DNA of 64,000 bases from Biomphalaria glabrata. Lineage: Eukaryota; Mollusca; Gastropoda; Planorbidae. The translations under genes and the position numbers were made by a program. Where the stretch lies: NCBI RefSeq assembly GCF_947242115.1, contig NC_074725.1, forward strand, positions 15,625,511-15,689,510, read 5' to 3'. Below the pieces are notes generated by a model that was given only the letters and a program-made list of their open reading frames with translations, made no database searches and was not told the origin of the DNA. This document shows, piece after piece, positions 1 through 11,965 of this stretch; the first letter of the stretch is position 1; every line of letters starts with the position of its first letter.

Positions 1-198
1 ACAATGCACATAGTTTGAACACGATGCTCTTAGTTTGAACACAATGCACCTAGTTTGAACACGATGCACTTAGTTTGAACACAATGCACCTAGTTTGAAC
101 ACGATGCACTTAGTTTGAACACAATGCACCTAGTTTGAACACAATGCACCTAGTTTGAACACAACGCACTTAGTTTGAACACGATGCACCTGGTTTGT
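1..198. repeat. 20-bp tandem repeat at window edge
   Basis: About ten head-to-tail copies of a 20-bp unit, acaatgcacctagtttgaac, with small variants (cacc/cact, acaatg/acgatg). The first base of the window lies inside the array, so its true length is unknown. No coding potential was seen. Confidence 0.95.
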
Positions 199-328
199 TA
201 AACATGACTAGCGGACAGAACAAAACCAATAGCGACTTTTCTCCCCATGGGGATCGCAAAGAAATGTTTTTAAAGAAATGGACATTGAACATTAATTTTC
301 CAGCTAAGAGAAAGTGAAATGAAAGAAG

Positions 329-364
<36 letters not shown>

Positions 365-964
365 GAAGACATGTTGAAGAAAGAGATTACAGGTATCGTA
401 CAGGTAAAGAGTTTAAAACCAACTACAGACTTGATTATCTAGATTAGAACTCGAAAGACTGTAAGAGAAGTGATATGTGTACAAATGTTAAATGAAGTCA
501 CTCTGTCTATTTGTCTGTCTTGAAGGATTCTTGAATTTTTTGTACATGTTCGCTTCCTACTTCCCTTTCTCGGGTATAGTGGAAACGTGGCACAATCATT
601 CATTGTCAATGACCACATAGTATTCAATAAAAAAAATTCCTATTAGTTAACTGATTAGTGGTAAATAATTGATTTACTTTATAGAGAAAAGGGGATATAA
701 ATCTTGCAGTATTGAGAGATATAGCTGAAAATATGCATTTCTTTCCCTCATGTAGACATAATTATATATATATATATATATTGCTTGTTACCCTCTAAGA
801 TTGCATCATTGACTCGGTGACATTGTGTTGACTACATACCGTCCTAGTTAAACATAGTAATTAATGACTTTTACTTCACATCTTCTCTGGGTCACTAGTT
901 TTAGGGTGTAGGAACTAGATGATACTGGACAATTTAAAAACAAAACAAATCAAGCTCGTCCTAC
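199..964. other. No gene seen; microsatellites only
   Basis: AT-rich sequence with a (GA)n run at about 338-362 and a short (TA)n run near 763-782. The next exon of the minus-strand nuclear receptor, which should encode the second zinc finger, was looked for here and not found. Confidence 0.6.
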
Positions 965-1145
965 CTATGCAGGAGTAAGTGATGTTCTTTCTGATGCTGC
1001 GCTTGAAGAAACAGGAACAGCCATCACAGCAGTAGACCCCGTAGTGCTTGCCGTAACTCTTGTCTCCACACACCTCGCAGGACACTGGCACCGGTAGGGT
1101 CCGACCTGGGATGACCAGTTTGTGGACGTTAAACAGTGCGTACAT
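965..1145 (-). CDS. Nuclear receptor DNA-binding-domain exon, NR2E group (HR83/NR2E5-like), partial
   Basis: This exon encodes the first zinc finger of a nuclear receptor, a ligand-regulated or orphan transcription factor that binds hormone-response DNA elements in the nucleus. Visible are [19 protein letters not shown], then the four zinc cysteines in the C-x2-C-x13-C-x2-C pattern, then P-box CDGCSC followed by FFKRSIRKN. The [14 protein letters not shown] stretch and the Cys in place of the usual P-box Gly fit the HR83/NR2E5 branch of the NR2E group as I recall it; tailless, PNR or dissatisfaction relatives are the alternatives. The exon ends after ITYSCI at a GTAGGA donor, phase 1, as expected between the two zinc fingers. 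The 5' end is uncertain: either the ATG at 1145 is used, or a cccag acceptor places the exon start at 1105. The second finger and the ligand-binding domain are not seen and would lie beyond base 1. Family assignment is firm, subgroup less so. Confidence 0.83.
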
Positions 1146-1213
1146 AGCTACGTTTCACTATATGAACATCCAAGTGGGAGCGTGTGTGGGTGTGTGAAAT
1201 TAACTAATTCTTC

Positions 1214-1270
1214 ATGAACATGTATAAAAAGTAATCTTCAACATGAACATGTATAAAAAGTAATCTTCAA
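1214..1270. repeat. 29-bp tandem duplication
   Basis: Two adjacent copies of a unit beginning atgaacatgtataaaaagta, just upstream of the nuclear-receptor exon on its own strand. Confidence 0.85.
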
Positions 1271-2590
1271 CTTGAGAAATTAAAAAAAAAAATTATAAGA
1301 GCGATAGTATATCCTTTAGAAGAGCATGACTCATGGTGAACGCTCTAATAGTATTCCTATTCCCAGTTACTATAAGAAAGATTTGTCCACCGATCGCTTC
1401 TTTAGAATAGTTTGCGTCAATCGGCACTATTTTATTACAATCTCAGAATTTAGCAAGCATGGTTATAGTTCTATGTCAACAAATGTCAGCTCTTTGCTAG
1501 ACTCACCTTGCATGCAATTATTAAAATGAAAAAGGACTCGATCTGGTTAGTGTATCGTAGTACTATTTTGCACACTAGCGTAAGTGACGGAAGAAATAAA
1601 ACTAGTCGACCGGCGGCGTAGCATACGCCGCTATTTAGCGGCCGGCCTTAGGTGACCGAAGTGGGCTCCGCACTTATGCGACCGCAGTGGGACCCGCACT
1701 TTCATAGGACCCGCGCTAATTCTAGGTGTATAAATTATTAACTTAAACCATTGTATAACTTATAACAGATTTCCCGCAGCCTCCTGACGATTTACCAGGA
1801 GCTCTTGGAAATCTCCTGAAATTGCAAAATATACGAAATAAAATGTCCAGATATATCTTTGTTCACCAACACAGATAATGACACTTTGTTCGTAATCACT
1901 TTTAGTTGATAATGGTTGACGCACTTTGTTAAGCTACCTCTATTACTTCTCTTTAACTCATAACTTCGTGGAAACTTCCGTGTTGGTAGGCTCAAAAACT
2001 GGGGTGGGCATGGATCTTGAAAACGGCTCTAACGATTTTCCTAGAAATTTGAACGTTGATGATTATTGTTGGGAAAAGAATTACTAGCTCTTTGGTTACA
2101 TTGTAAAACTCTAATACTCGAGGACTCCACAAGAAAGGGGCCCCTGTGTACGTGAAGATAAAGCCGTATTTCTTACACTTAAATCTTACATTGTCAACTG
2201 TCGTGGCTAAGAAGTGTCTGCTTGTAAAAAAAAAAAAGCAGCTATAGACTTACGGCAGTGTGTAAACCCCCAAAACATTAATTTTTTTAGACCAAAATAT
2301 GCATATTAAATATTAAAAAGAAAAAGAAATTAAATTTACAATCACAATATTTTTCTTCTAAAATATCGCTTGCTTTTAAGTAGTAGTATTGTTGTGTAAT
2401 CAATGATCAAATACCTCCTAATCCTTATACACCTTGCAGTTTTGGTTGGGAAAGAGATTTAAAAAAATGATTATAAAACTCAAGGAACAATTTTAAAAAA
2501 CTAGATCTGCATCGTGTTCTAATACGAACAAATGGTTTTATTCTTCAAGAACCTTGTTCTCATTACTCTTACTGTTACGTGTACATATTA
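1271..2590. other. Non-coding; contains a GC-rich palindromic patch
   Basis: No supported gene. Within it, 1606-1720 is far more GC-rich than its surroundings. It carries the inverted repeat gcggcgta/tacgccgc (1613-1620 and 1624-1631) and short repeated gcgacc/ccgcact motifs. It looks like a fragment of a dispersed element, class unknown. Confidence 0.5.
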
Positions 2591-2591
2591 A

Positions 2592-2727
2592 TGTTTCGGA
2601 TGTCCCTTCAAACTAGAAGATTATTACATCCTATCCCAAACCTCCCATAGAATAGAGAGGGATAATCGCGGGTAGGGTTCAAACCCGGGACCATCAAGAC
2701 AACAGTCCAGAGCGCATACCAGGCTAC
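2592..2727 (-). repeat. tRNA-derived SINE, family B, reverse copy
   Basis: Reads on the minus strand as a Pol III SINE. The plus strand shows gggttcaaacccgggacc, which contains a tRNA B-box in reverse, followed by caagacaacagtccagagcg. Related copies lie near 12.8, 46.4, 47.4, 49.5 and 60.5 kb. Confidence 0.7.
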
Positions 2728-2799
2728 TATTTAATTATATTAAAGATAAAAACCGTCTCGACTTCAAAACAAAACGAATTATTATTGAAAAAAAAAGGG

Positions 2800-3026
2800 A
2801 AGTACCCCTTTCAGAACTTACGATCTATATGGCCAAGAATGGTCAATGGTTAAAGAAGGTGACATGTGTCCAACACAACGACCAACCACCTTTACTATAG
2901 TCAGGTACCAAGTACAGTTTGGTGAACTCTAGCATCCTAAAAATCCGGAATTTCTTCACCGAGATTTGAGCCTAAGACTACACGGTTTGGAAGGCAAGCG
3001 CTTTACCACTCAGTCACCACGCAACC
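2800..3026 (-). repeat. tRNA-derived SINE, family A, reverse copy
   Basis: On the plus strand it begins agtacccctttcagaactta, runs through caacacaacgaccaaccacc, and ends aagcgctttaccactcagtc. This is the reverse of a tRNA-like head with A and B boxes. Copies recur near 18.7, 22.9/23.2, 25.3, 48.3, 57.0 and 61.6-62.2 kb. Confidence 0.8.
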
Positions 3027-3067
3027 TAAATAATAGTAGTCTACAGACACTTTGTCCTTATTATATT

Positions 3068-3112
3068 ATCTTATAAGTTATTGACGTTACTTCAAAACAG
3101 AAGATAATTACG
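3068..3112 (-). mobile_element. LINE 3' tail fragment, CR1-like family D
   Basis: Short reverse fragment with gacgttacttcaaaacagaa followed by gataattacgtcctac. It matches the 3' end of the LINE family best seen at 42.9-43.4 kb. Confidence 0.55.
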
Positions 3113-3860
3113 TCCTACAATTCTTTACATCTCTTTCTGAGATTTATTCAATTAAAAAGTGATTTATTTGTCATCAAAAACTGAGATATTTATAAGGATC
3201 CTGTGCAATTTCTCTTCCCCCATAAATTAATATGCTCTTTTTTAGTGTGGACATAAATATATTGCACGATGCCCATCTTACCGGTCAATAAAAACATAAA
3301 AACAAAAATGTTTTAAATCAATGTTTACTTTCTATTCCAATAATAGTTCTATATTGAACTAAATAGTCATTTTTTTCACATGATACATACACAAAACTGG
3401 TAATTAACGATTGTTGTTCTTGCGTTTTCAATTTTCTTTTTCATATGCTAGAGGAATAGAGAGAGAACCAGACTTCCATTAATTAAAGTTTGATCTTGGC
3501 CACCACATTAGCTACTCACCTAATCGGCCATACTAATAAAGTTAAACATAAATATAGACCAAAAAAATATCTAAATGAAAAATGACTTCAAAGTATTTCT
3601 GTCTACAGAACTTGAACAATTTTAATTTAAAGAATAATTAATGAAGTGTTCATTGTGAAATTGTAATCAAATGTAATTGTCACGCAGCAAAAGTTTATGT
3701 GCCAAATTTTAGCAAATATAGAAAAATTTCAAGTTGTCAAAATGAAGGATCAAAGTTTCTCATTTTTTGACTTTTTGACTTGAATGTAGGAATTTAAAGA
3801 AATAATAGATTCTTTAAAAGCATTGTGTTATTTGTGATAACATATAACCATTGTCCAGGC

Positions 3861-3898
<38 letters not shown>

Positions 3899-4354
3899 TT
3901 TCTCTCTCTTTCCTCCCCCCCCCAACACTGTCCCCTCTCTCTCTCTCTCTCTCTCTTTCAATAGATGTGTTTGCTCTATAATGTCTCGATTGATTCTTCG
4001 ACTGACTCTGTGCACTGTGTCTGCTACGTTCTTCAGGAATCCATCGTGTGAAAGTAAAACGAAGCTCTGAGGAGGTCAAACCTAATCTTCCCAGACTTAT
4101 TTGCATACATCGATGGACAGTGTCCAGGAAGAGTTACTATTGAGAGACCAATTAAAGTCCATTTGACTCTTGACACTGAGGTTCTCAAATCTTTAGCCGC
4201 ACGGTCAAGAGCAGAGCCGAATTCAAGGAAGTGGAGGCCCTGGACAGTAGCATCTAGTTCTAGAAATGCATTTGAGGCCTTACACAATTAAGACGTTACG
4301 ATATACACATTCACACAGAGGCACACACACAGGCACACACGCATAGATATCTTC
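3113..4354. other. Non-coding; (CT)n microsatellites
   Basis: The segment 3863-3958 is a compound (CT)n microsatellite. Open frames crossing it on both strands are composition artefacts (SLSLSLS and REREREREs). Nothing else recognisable. Confidence 0.6.
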
Positions 4355-4412
4355 TTCTTATAAAATACAGACGTTACTTCAAAAAAAGAAGATGATTACG
4401 TCCTACGCGTAG
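4355..4412 (-). mobile_element. LINE 3' tail fragment, family D
   Basis: Reverse copy of the family D tail: taaaatacagacgttacttc, then gaagatgattacgtcctacg. Truncated. Confidence 0.7.
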
Positions 4413-4549
4413 AACGTCATCTCTTAAGAAAAGTATATACAGTCCTAATTAGTACTTTCAAAAGTAATCCTTTTATAGCACTAAATTTGATAACTTTTAA
4501 CTGTCTAGAAATATCAGTTCTGAGATCGTAAACGTATAATTATTATTAT

Positions 4550-5110
4550 TAATATTATTAAAAACGAACTACAATTCATTCTCTGGCACAGCCAGGGTCA
4601 AGCTTCTAGAGATGTCTGCTGCAGTACCGCATTCTGACCGGTATCGAGAATTTCCTTATGGATGTGAATGGTATCTATGAGGTCCGATGTCATTATCCCT
4701 TCAGTTGATATAACAAAAGGCTTTATTGTTATTTTAGACAACTTCCATAACCGCTTAATTTCTAAGCGTAGGTTGCCATATTATTATTATTATTATTAAT
4801 CATTAGTATTATTGTTAGTAGTATTATAAGTATTATAGTGAAACGTGTTTCAGCTTCTCTGGCGCTGCCAGGTTGGATAGTCTTTAAGGGACATACAATT
4901 CATTGTAGACCTCTTTAAGGGACATACAATTCATTGAAGACCTCGTTAAGACTGTCCATTGGCCGCTGAACGTTTGTGTCAGCTCTTCGGCACTACTGTC
5001 CTTTTGGTAATCTTCTTAGGAATGTTTAGAATGTCGAAAATGTCTGCGAAGTCGTTAGTCAACAACGCTTTCTGCTAATATCACAATTGTAAGGATATGA
5101 CTCTGTTCAC
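4550..5110 (-). mobile_element. Probable decayed LINE ORF2 C-terminal fragments
   Basis: Read on the minus strand, 4560-4760 gives LWKLSKITIKPFVIS followed by TEGIMTSDLIDTI. This resembles the C-terminal region of a class of LINE ORF2 proteins (aromatic, then I-x-P-V-V-I-G-x-x-G). A second related patch follows at 4850-5090, with a 33-bp internal duplication at about 4883-4945 (two copies of ctttaagggacatacaattc). Both patches hold stops. Family assignment is tentative. Confidence 0.35.
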
Positions 5111-8100
5111 CCGTACATTCTTACTCTACCGTAAATCTGATTCGAGTGAAATTTACATTTAAAAGGGGGGGGGAGAGAAATAGAATTGCTTTTTAAGTCA
5201 TTTACTTACCCATACTATTAATTCCAAAAATTAAATTCTGAACAGTTTATAGATGCCTTCATAAAATGTGTTTCTCAAGTACAATTCCTTGAATCAAACA
5301 GGAGACAAGAAAGCCGGAATCAACTTCTGATATGTCCCTTAGCAAATGTGTCTTCCTCTTGCTTGTATTATGGCAGAGACACTCCAAACAGCATTGTCTT
5401 CCCTTTTATAGGGCAGCTTGGGGACATACTTTAAAAAAAATCTGGCATGTGGATCAACTCTGTCCATCCCTTTTTTTTTTCCCGCCATTAACTCTAGGAA
5501 ATCGACACTGGCTCTCTGACGTCATCAAGTCAGAGCGCTTCTCCTCGGCCATAATGCCAGGCGGTGGCTGGAGCCGTGGCAGTCAATACTCCGGCACGGA
5601 CAAACTCACCTCTTCATGCTGAGACGATTGATCATCTCTTGTCGAGCAAAGACAGCGTGGGTCTTTTTTTTAATCTGATATTTCTGCTGATCACTTCAAA
5701 CATGTCCCTCACGCGCCCCATCACCAACTACATCTCCCTTCCCCACCTTTTTTTTTTTATTGCCCCCTCCTTTTTCTTAATATTACCACCACAGGTTTAA
5801 TTTCTTGTCACCCTCCGACCAATGACAGAAGATCATGATTTTTGTTTTGGTACCGAGGTGCGATCAACCCTATAAGAACAATTTGGCATCTACGGGAGGG
5901 CTACCGATTGAGAGTTTGTCTTCTATCATATCAGTGTTGGAATGTACGTTACAATAGGGAAAGTAGAACATAGGATCTTGTATCTCTCTTTATACACTCA
6001 GAGATCCATCGATCCGTCCTTCCGTCCGTTCATTCATTTTTCCATCTGTCTGTCCGTCCGTCCATTCAAACTTCCATTCATCTAATTATTATTTTTTCTA
6101 TCTCTTTAATTCGCTAGTGAACACATTTACAGAGTATGTACACAATACATTGATTTTGTAGAGCTAGAGCATGTGCTAATAAAACCTATTGATCTACTTT
6201 ACCTCTCTATTTAGTACATTTTTTTTTCATCGATTATTATTTTTTATTTTTTAGAATGAATGCTATGTTGCGCTGCAACTTATTGATTTTAATTTTTAAA
6301 AATCATTTTTCAGTTTACTGTCTTAAAAAAAAATCAGGTCATTTATTTTGACTAATTTATCACGAATGATAGGTTCATTGGCAAAAAAACAAAACCCCAT
6401 TTGGGCAGCTGTTTGAGACAAACATCCTTAAAAAAGCTGAAAAGATTCTAGAAATAAAAAATCACCCTTTGGGTCAGGATACAATACACCGATAGCAAAG
6501 ACAGACACAAAGGCCTTTTGCTCTGCTAGTAGTCTAATCATTAAATAGAAACAATCTGATATAAACTTTGTCACATGTAAATTATGAGTGAGTCTGGTGT
6601 GAATGTACATTTTTTTTTTTTTTATAGTTATAATGTTTTGTCTGGTGTAATGCACAAATTGTAAGATAAATTTCCTTACTGACAATAAAGATTATTATTA
6701 TTATTATTAAGAACAAAAAAATCATCTTAAAAATCAAAAATATAAAGAAGAGCAGATTGCTGTGAATAACTCAAATATGAAATCTTCTATATGACATCCC
6801 TTGAACTTTCGTTTTATAGTCTGAGATTTGAACCAATTGGACCTGGGCACAATGATTGGATGTGAAAAGGACTGTTTTAACTTGCACTGCCGTCGTATTC
6901 ACCTTCCATTAGTCTGTTAGATCGATGGGGCATCACACAAGATCTGTTGACCGTCTTACTTAAATTTACAAATTAAAGAGTATACTATCAAAAGCTAAGA
7001 AAAAAATATTCTTTCTGGAAATAATATTAAAAAATCATAAGATAATATTTTTTTTTGTAGAGCTATAATTATTTTTTTTTTTAAAGAAAAGCTTTTTCAA
7101 TGGCTGCAAGCTAATTTAAGAAAAAACAAATCTTGATATTGAGTTCCGATTCCCCACTGCTCCATCCTAGCGGTAAACAAGAAATTTATCATCATTGACG
7201 ATGACCATTGTCAGGATGACGTTAAGATGGCCACTCATGTCCGTAGTTATCAGTGAATTCCCCACCGTCCACTGGTCGATACAATATCAGACATCGTATT
7301 CATCTTCGTCGAGTTTTAAGTTTTGCTTAATGTATCCGACGGAAGCGATCAAAGATTAAAGTGTTTCAGGGCCGGATCTTAGGTTTGCAAGAGCCCTTTG
7401 TTGGACCTGACTATTTTTGTTTATTGTCTGACTTTATCACTTTTAATTATGGAATTTGAAATATTTTTTTTTATTTGAATACTATTAATTTCGAATGATT
7501 ACTGATATACAGGTCAAAACTAGACAAACTACAAAAAAACAAATCCAATCTTTCGTATTAATACATTATAGTAAGGTTATAAAAACATTTCATAGGCCAA
7601 CATCCTAGAACATAGACGTCAAAGATAGATTGGATAAAACCTGTAACTAGCTCACTATTGAAAGCAGACACAAAGTGGACAGATACTACGTTGAAGGTAA
7701 GGCCGACTTTGTCGTCTGGAAAAGCACGTGACTATTCCGCAAAGAGTTAAGCAAAAAAATGGTTTGGTATTTACGTTTCAAAATGAAGATCGGGGTCAAC
7801 GGCCATCTTATACTTCTTTAGATGAGATATTCGTCTTCGATATACAGACCCAGATATATTTTTTTCAGAATGGGGCAGATTTGGCTAATTGATTAATAAA
7901 AAAATCGTAAAGGCTTTACGTTTTTTTTTAAACTAATTTTTCATTTCGTCTTTTAAAAATCTTGTCATTAAATGTTTGGGAGTTTAAAATAGAAATAAAT
8001 TGTATAGGCCTCAGTGTTGTATGAGCCGGCATTTTTATTATAATAAGCATGAACTGTACTTGTCTCTTCGTCTAACATCGACTGACATAATCATATAGGA

Positions 8101-8239
8101 ATCTGTTGAACAACTTAAATTCAATGGTGGCTAATGAAATAAGTTGTCGTAATGCTGGGCACTAAATATTACATCTATACCAATGATTTTTACCTTGGCC
8201 TGGGTTGAATTAAAAGCAGAAGTGAACATTTTTACAAAA
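5111..8239. other. No gene supported; simple repeats
   Basis: Scanned on both strands without a recognisable exon. It contains polyT/polyA runs and GTCC/CTGT microsatellite near 6010-6065. A short fragment at 6893-6960 (ccattagtctgttagatcga, then tggggcatcacacaagatct) recurs at 31.74 and 55.99 kb. Confidence 0.5.
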
Positions 8240-8465
8240 CTTATATAAACTCTGTCTGTATGTCTGTCTGTCTGTCTGTACACGTTATTTCTCCCACACC
8301 CAATCTTGTACCTGTCTAAACAGGAATCAATTTTAAAATAATAAACCAATTAGTTAATTAACTATTGGTAATTAATTATTTGATAGATATAAAACAAGGG
8401 AAAGAAATTTTACTTGATTGATGTGGTGGTATACAATGCATTATTCCCCTTGAGAAGGCTTGAGA
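8240..8465 (+). repeat. Dispersed repeat family E
   Basis: Begins with a (TGTC)n stretch, then gtacacgttatttctcccac and acccaatct, a TTAATTAACTA core, and gatgtggtggtataca near the end. Further copies: 21460-21690 in the same orientation, 22195-22400 and 22452-22690 reversed. Non-autonomous element of unknown class. Confidence 0.65.
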
Positions 8466-10214
8466 TCTGAGTTCGAACTTTTTTTTATGAATTTAAAAAG
8501 CGATCACGGTAACATTTGAACAGATGCCCCCTTCTTCCCCCCACCTTTTCCCACCTGGTTTAGACAGGTGATAGGGTCATAGTGCATTGAGAAAGATAAA
8601 AGCATGAAATTGCACAAAACAAAAACGATTGGTACAAATATTTCTAATCGCACAGATTTATTCTTGTTAACTTATTGATACAACTACACTTATATCATCT
8701 ATATTTTTGGTTAACAAAAATTATTTTTTAAAACAAGTTTCAGGTTTGCCCGTTTAAGAAATGTTCAGGTAATTTGTGAACTCTATGACAGTGCCTGTTT
8801 TGATGTGTGTTAGGGATATTCCAGACATGTCGAAGCATGTTTATACTATTAGACTTTATGTGAGGTGCACAGGATTCCGAATCTACCCTTACCCATTGGG
8901 ATACAAAACCCCCAATTTAATGTTTCCCCAATTAATGGGTAATTTTTAGGATGAGATAATATGTTTTAGCCTCCCCCTAACAAATCTAAAAAAAAAAGGA
9001 TACAAAATATAAACATTCATATACATTTAAACAGTTATAAATCCATTATAAATTTAAATATTTACATATAAAATGTATACATATAAAGTACTAATGCTGG
9101 ACGCATTGAATACAAAAAAATTCCACTGCTTCGTTTGTAAAAAAAAAATTATTAAAAAAAACGCCCAAATTATTCCAAACGTATGATAAACTAACTAACA
9201 GGCAGACGTGTCAAGATTTCGACCATACGTATAGATCTATATTTGTTTTTGTCCCAAGTCCTCTACTGCTAAAGTATTTGGTTACTTATCCATGTTTCAC
9301 TTGGAGTGCCTTATTAACAACATCTCCTGGCGGTCATTAGCTTTAGCCCAAGGAAAAGATGAACCTAAGAAATTGGAGCCCAACCAAACATTCCAAGTCT
9401 GAAGATCAGACGTCTGCTCGGTGTCGTGCCAGTTATGTTCCACTGTTAAGTTTTTTTTCCCCTACGCGCCCCCTACTTGAAGCCTCCTCCCTACCCTCCC
9501 ACCAACCACGTCAAGTGCTGTAACGAGGCCCGGGTAATCTGGATTTAGGGCCGGACAATCGGATGTCTCTGTCAATTGTGCGAGGCTCTCGAAGCGATAG
9601 AAAATCCGTCCATTAAGAGTTTAAAGTAAGCCACCGTTCCTTGATCACTTTTCTGAAACATTTTTGGGGGGAGAGGGGGCTAATCTTCCAGGCCAGTCTG
9701 TGACCTTATAGGGGGGAGGAGGATCTGGTCAGGTTGAGAGGCGTAGGGGGCGCCGCGTGCTGTTGCCTGCTCTGAAGGTAATGAACACCTTAAAAGCATC
9801 CCTTCCACTCTCCAGTACCCTATGTGCTAAATACGATCAACCGAAGGGGGAGACCAAATGACTTCACTCTAGTCAGTGTCTTTCTAATGCTAAACTCTTC
9901 GTGATACATGCACATGTTTAATATACGTGTTTAGAAATGACCTCCTTTAAAGAAACAAGTAATATAGGGCCTTCACTATTTTTAAAAAATCAAAACCGCT
10001 TACAATATTATAGTAGACGAAACTTTCATCTTATATATGTAATTGTAAAATAAAGAGAGAAAAAATTATCGATATGTGGAACAACAGAAACAGACATTTC
10101 GGGGGACTAAACCCAACAAATTTATGAATACTGAATTATTAGTTTTCCTTGTTGATATCAAACAAAATAATTTTATTACCAGTATTTAATTGTCTAATAA
10201 TTAATTGGTTCCGC
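8466..10214. other. No gene supported; GC-richer block at 9.44-9.79 kb
   Basis: Mostly AT-rich and blank. The segment 9440-9790 is locally GC-rich, with poly-C and poly-G patches and a ctctgaag/gtaatg donor-like site at its end. It could be a non-coding first exon or a degraded element; no reading frame supports a protein. Confidence 0.35.
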
Positions 10215-10935
10215 AAGGTTGTTAACGCCGGAAGTGGAAATGGTTCTAAGCCCACCATTACCTATAAAATGCTTCCAATGGAATGCATCTCAAATAGCCT
10301 CTGACAACCAGTCCAACTCCAGGCCTTCACGTGTGGTTCAGATACTGAGCCCGGCGGAACTTTTATCACCAACAGGAGAAGGGGCAAAGGCGAGCAACTG
10401 GCACCCAAACCAGTAAGCATCGGGCAGGAGGGGCTCGTTTGCCTTGGTTGGCTAGCCATCTAGGAGAAGGAAAACTCTGAATCCAAATCTCCGCTGCCTT
10501 GCTATACCCAAACACGGGAAAGGCTTCGGGAGACAACTCTGAGGAAAAATCAGGAGCTGGTGACCCTTAGACAGATTGCTGCACACTGTGCCTGCGGCGC
10601 TACTGATCCCAAACTGTATCGGATATTCCGTTCCTTTGGTCACATCAGCTGCACGGAGAGGGGGGAACTGCTGTGTAGGCGACATCGTTCCGACCATAGA
10701 CAATGCCCAGGCATTCATCTTGCTTATTAGTTGGAGAGAGACGGTGACCAAGAAAGCTACAGACAGCGAGAAAACATGAGCCTCGGCTCTTGAAGAAAAG
10801 CGTGTCACACGGAAAATGGCCAGCTCCACAAAAGCGAAAGCCGGCTTGACCTGCAATATATGTGGACGGGAGTGTCTCTCCAAAAATAGGGCTCCGCAGC
10901 CATATGAAAAAGTGTTCGAGATGAACCATAGTCGT
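10215..10935 (+). mobile_element. LINE 3' end encoding a C-terminal zinc knuckle, truncated
   Basis: Plus-strand pieces read as the end of a non-LTR retrotransposon ORF2: SWRETVTKKATDSEKT, then KAGLTCNICGRECLSK. This is the same C2H2-like finger region as at 36.0-36.2 kb (LTCTICGRECLSKTE). The segment upstream (10320-10600) matches, in reverse orientation, 29.5-29.78 kb. It is a 5'-truncated, frame-broken copy without a reverse-transcriptase core. Confidence 0.7.
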
Positions 10936-11690
10936 TTTACGACTGAAGGAGGACAATGAATTGGTTACTTTTTTAAAAATTGATTCCTGACTTGTCTATG
11001 TCAATGAATAATTTTGCGAAGTTTCAATTTTAATGGATCAACTTGCCTATTTGTTTATATACAAATAGCTAAATAAAAGGAGTATGTGATTATAGAATAA
11101 TATAATAATAATAATATTGTATAAATATACAAGCATCTAGGCCTTCCGTTAAGTATCTGTTAGATCTAGGGTGATTACATTCAGCTTCAGCTAAATGCTA
11201 CGCCATTAAAAACAATGCTATTGTTGACATTTCAATTGAAAACACTTCAGCTTTGATCAAAGGACAATTGTATACTATCTATAACTTACATGAACAACAA
11301 ATCTCAAAAAAAATAAACTTTTTTTTTGTTGATTTTTAATGCTCCAATGATGATTTTGTCGAGCTTATGATATACAGCAGAATCTGCTTAATAGCATACT
11401 GCGCAATCACACATTTCTCTTAATAGCATAAAATAGGGTTTTCACTTCGATTATTTGATTATCCGGGCTCGCTAGGCAGCTATGCAATTAAACGGGTTCT
11501 ACTGTACCTCAATTCATTTTTTAAATGTGTTTCATCTTTAACAGTTCTTTGTATTTTCCATAGATAAAGTGGCCAAATGATAACTTCATAGACAATAACG
11601 GACATGCCACAAGCCCCAATCAAATGTTCCACTTCTGATGTACTTCAGGTCTAAGCGCGCACACACACACACACACACTCGGCAGATAAA
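10936..11690. other. Non-coding AT-rich
   Basis: No exon or element recognised. A (CA)n run lies at about 11659-11678. Confidence 0.5.
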
Positions 11691-11965
11691 ACGGAAACTG
11701 GGCGGCCGCCACGCCAAGAGCTTCGGCGCACCAGGCGCAGCGGCACGCGTGCGCTGGTCACTCCTGCCATTGTTTGGCTTCTAGGTCCCATCAGCTTTCG
11801 GACAAACTGTTGTGAGGTGGAAGGGGGGGGGGCGATAACGAAGACGGTGTCTTGCCTTGACGACGTCCCCTGATAACCGAAAGGCGTCGCTCTTCATGGT
11901 GGACCAGTTGTTCAAGCAAACATTGGCACCGGTGTGTTTGGAGCAGTCGGTGACGTAGGACATAT
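11691..11965 (-). CDS. Possible exon in a GC-rich island (low confidence)
   Basis: A 270-bp island of high GC content amid AT-rich sequence. On the minus strand an open frame from a gacttag acceptor gives KAQHMSYVTDCSKHTGANVC, then LNNWSTMKSDAFRLSGDVVK, ending at AAG/GCAAGA. That would be a good GC-type donor, phase 0. It is on the same strand as, and 5' of, the nuclear-receptor exon near 1.1 kb, so an N-terminal receptor exon is conceivable. However, the phase does not fit either 5' solution of that exon directly. The plus strand is also open here (KASLFMVDQLFKQTLAPVC), so the coding strand is not settled. A CpG-rich promoter or untranslated exon is an equal alternative. Confidence 0.25.

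Noticed and set aside
3794-4106. Open frames on both strands across the (CT)n microsatellite
   Set aside because: Their products are Ser/Leu or Arg/Glu repeats produced by the dinucleotide run.
4033-4287. 84-codon minus-strand open frame (MCKASNAFLELDATVQG...)
   Set aside because: Reads plausibly, but no family resemblance, splice context or neighbouring exon was found.
5332-5622. 96-codon plus-strand frame starting MSLSKCVFLLLVLW, resembling a signal peptide
   Set aside because: The remainder has homopolymer-driven composition (LFFFPP). No donor in phase with the membrane-protein exon A could be justified over 12 kb.
10452-10956. Long minus-strand open frames of 143 and 103 codons
   Set aside because: They are antisense to a LINE 3' end; the plus-strand reading carries the recognisable zinc-knuckle motif.
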